This document shows, one piece after another, positions 4,988 to 5,959 of a stretch of 5,959 nt of DNA (its first letter is position 1; every line of letters begins with the position of its first letter). Both the position numbers and the translations under genes were made by a program. A model generated the notes under the pieces. That model had not been told where the DNA came from. It made no database searches and was given only the letters and a program-made list of their open reading frames with translations. This DNA comes from Candidatus Vogelbacteria bacterium (GTDB taxonomy: Bacteria; Patescibacteriota; Minisyncoccia; Phycocordibacterales; XYD1-FULL-46-19): assembly GCA_903825615.1 (NCBI GenBank), contig CAIKBK010000098.1, forward strand, positions 1 to 5,959. The letters are read 5' to 3'.

Positions 4988-5437
4988 TTATTTAGCCGAA
5001 GGAGCTGGAGCGATAGTGCCACCGGCTTTTTCAATCTTCGCCTTGGCACTCTCAGAAATCAAACAGTTCTCAAATTTAAGAGCTTTGGTCAGCGTACCAG
5101 TGGCCAGAATCTTAACCTCGGGCATCTTGCCACTTTTTTTATTGACAAGCTTCTTGGCAATTAAAGTTGTTGGATTGACCGACTCGCCCACCTCGTAGGC
5201 CTTATTCAAAACATGAAGATTAACTACCATCGGCTTAACTCCATAACCCTTAAAGCGATAGCCACGCAACTTAGGCAACTTCTTAATGATATCACGCATC
5301 TCGGGACGACGTTTGTTACCGGCGCGAGCATTCTGCCCCTTGGTTCCGCGACCAGAGGTTGTACCACGCTTACCACCACGGCCAATTTGTCGTGAAGAAC
5401 GATTCGTCTTATTCTTTTTTAGGTTATGTAATTGCAT
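4988..5437 (-). CDS. rplO: 50S ribosomal protein L15
   Basis: Large-subunit protein bound to 23S rRNA. At 149 residues it has typical length. The Gly/Arg-rich N-terminal signature GRGGKRGTTSGRGTKGQNAR spans 19-38. KLPKLRGY (53-60) and the C-terminal domain VKILATGTLTKAL (108-120) and SAKAKIEKAGGTI (130-142) follow. ATG at 5437 lies 27 nt after the rpsE stop. There is no Shine-Dalgarno; the leader ends in an A/T-rich stretch (TAAATAACCAT). rpmD, which usually lies between rpsE and rplO, is absent. The N-terminal tail enters the ribosome core, which explains its basic makeup. Confidence 0.98.
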   Translation of the reverse strand: MQLHNLKKNKTNRSSRQIGRGGKRGTTSGRGTKGQNARAGNKRRPEMRDIIKKLPKLRGYRFKGYGVKPMVVNLHVLNKAYEVGESVNPTTLIAKKLVNKKSGKMPEVKILATGTLTKALKFENCLISESAKAKIEKAGGTIAPAPSAK

Positions 5438-5449
5438 ATGGTTATTTAT

Positions 5450-5464
5450 GGTGAGCTTGTCGAA
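5450..5464 (-). repeat. TTCGACAAGCTCACC string in the rpsE-rplO gap
   Basis: The minus strand reads TTCGACAAGCTCACC immediately after the rpsE stop codon. It resembles a short interspersed string (TTCGACAAGCTCA) that I recall from many environmental bacterial genomes. A single copy here proves nothing, and I saw no second copy in this window. Confidence 0.3.
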
Positions 5465-5959
5465 CTATTTATTATCCCCGTCTTTCTTAACCTTAGTCTT
5501 AAGTGTTGAGAGAGCCAGAATAGCAGCGCGAGCGATATTCAATTTATCCTTACTGCGCGAAACAATCTTGGCATTAACATCATGAAGACCGGCAATTGAG
5601 AGAACAACGCGCACCGCACTCCCTGCCACTAACCCGCGACCGGGAGCGGGGCGCAAAGCCACACGAGCTGATTTAAATTTAGCCGAGACCTGATGAGGAA
5701 TAGACTTCTTGTCGGTCATCGGGACGCGGATCATTGCTTTCTTGGCTTTATTGAGAGCCTTCTCGACAGCCAGAGCCGTATCACCGGCCTTACCCACACC
5801 GACACCAACACGACCATTTTTATCACCGGCCACCAGCGCGACGGAGAAACTAAAACGACGGCCACCAGAAACCACACGAGCCACACGACGAACATTAATA
5901 GTCTTTTGATCAAACTCGGGTTTTGGTCGTTCGAAACTGGAGCGCCCACCACGGTTCCC
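5465..5959 (-). CDS. rpsE: 30S ribosomal protein S5 (5' end outside the window)
   Basis: Small-subunit protein acting in decoding accuracy and in the mRNA entry region. The frame stays open to the window edge: 164 residues are visible, starting GNRGGRSSFERPKPEFDQKT. A GTG at 5884 is not the true start, because the conserved segment before it (INVRRVARVV, then SGGRRFSFSV) continues through it. The N-terminal double-stranded-RNA-binding fold covers about 20-85 of the visible part (GDKNGRVGVGVGKAGD at 45-60). The C-terminal domain follows with IPHQV (87-91), APGRGLVAGSAVR (105-117) and SKDKLNIARAAI (136-147). The Arg/Gly-rich, disordered-looking N-terminus is a style I associate with CPR S5 proteins. 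It ends in TAG at 5465. rplR and earlier spc genes would be expected beyond 5959. Confidence 0.97.
   Translation of the reverse strand, partial: GNRGGRSSFERPKPEFDQKTINVRRVARVVSGGRRFSFSVALVAGDKNGRVGVGVGKAGDTALAVEKALNKAKKAMIRVPMTDKKSIPHQVSAKFKSARVALRPAPGRGLVAGSAVRVVLSIAGLHDVNAKIVSRSKDKLNIARAAILALSTLKTKVKKDGDNK

Noticed and set aside
5882..5884. GTG as the start of rpsE
   Set aside because: Conserved S5 sequence continues upstream without a stop to the window edge, so the gene is cut by the window rather than starting here.

Overview
This window looks like part of a Candidate Phyla Radiation (Patescibacteria) chromosome, probably Parcubacteria-like. The call rests on protein flavour and layout. 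Ribosomal protein S5 has an Arg/Gly-rich N-terminus and is followed directly by L15, with no rpmD (L30) between them; L30 loss is a known CPR trait. The adenylate kinase is a short-LID form with an unusual P-loop, and a DUF1189-like membrane protein is present. No database search was possible, so the phylum is an inference.

Layout, right to left because most genes are on the minus strand. (1) 5959-3710 is the distal spc operon: rpsE (5' end outside the window), rplO, then secY 3 nt later. It ends at a bidirectional hairpin terminator (3655-3680). (2) 3709-2998 is an unusual block on the plus strand. It holds a 100-residue unrecognised protein with a CxxC/HxxC metal-site candidate and a perfect Shine-Dalgarno, its own strong terminator, an array of four 11-bp repeats, and a strongly structured region ending at the shared terminator. 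I read the last as a probable plus-strand non-coding RNA of about 165 nt. (3) 2997-2179 is a five-helix DUF1189-like membrane protein gene on the minus strand. (4) 2105-121 is an adk-map-ndk cluster on the minus strand: adk and map overlap by 4 nt and ndk follows after 18 nt. (5) 1-120 holds a long fold-back and a near-consensus promoter pointing out of the left edge.

In the usual spc operon adk and map follow secY directly. Here about 1.6 kb separates them, and adk has its own promoter. The adk promoter is nearly identical, base for base, to the promoter of the DUF1189-like gene (22-bp repeat, 21 matches), which suggests the interval was built by duplication or insertion. Both promoters place the -10 box 6-8 nt before ATG, so their mRNAs are probably leaderless. 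No minus-strand start visible here has a convincing Shine-Dalgarno, whereas the plus-strand small gene has a perfect one.

The core genes act together in protein output. S5 and L15 build the ribosome, SecY exports or inserts the product, and Map removes the initiator methionine. Adk and Ndk balance nucleotide pools.
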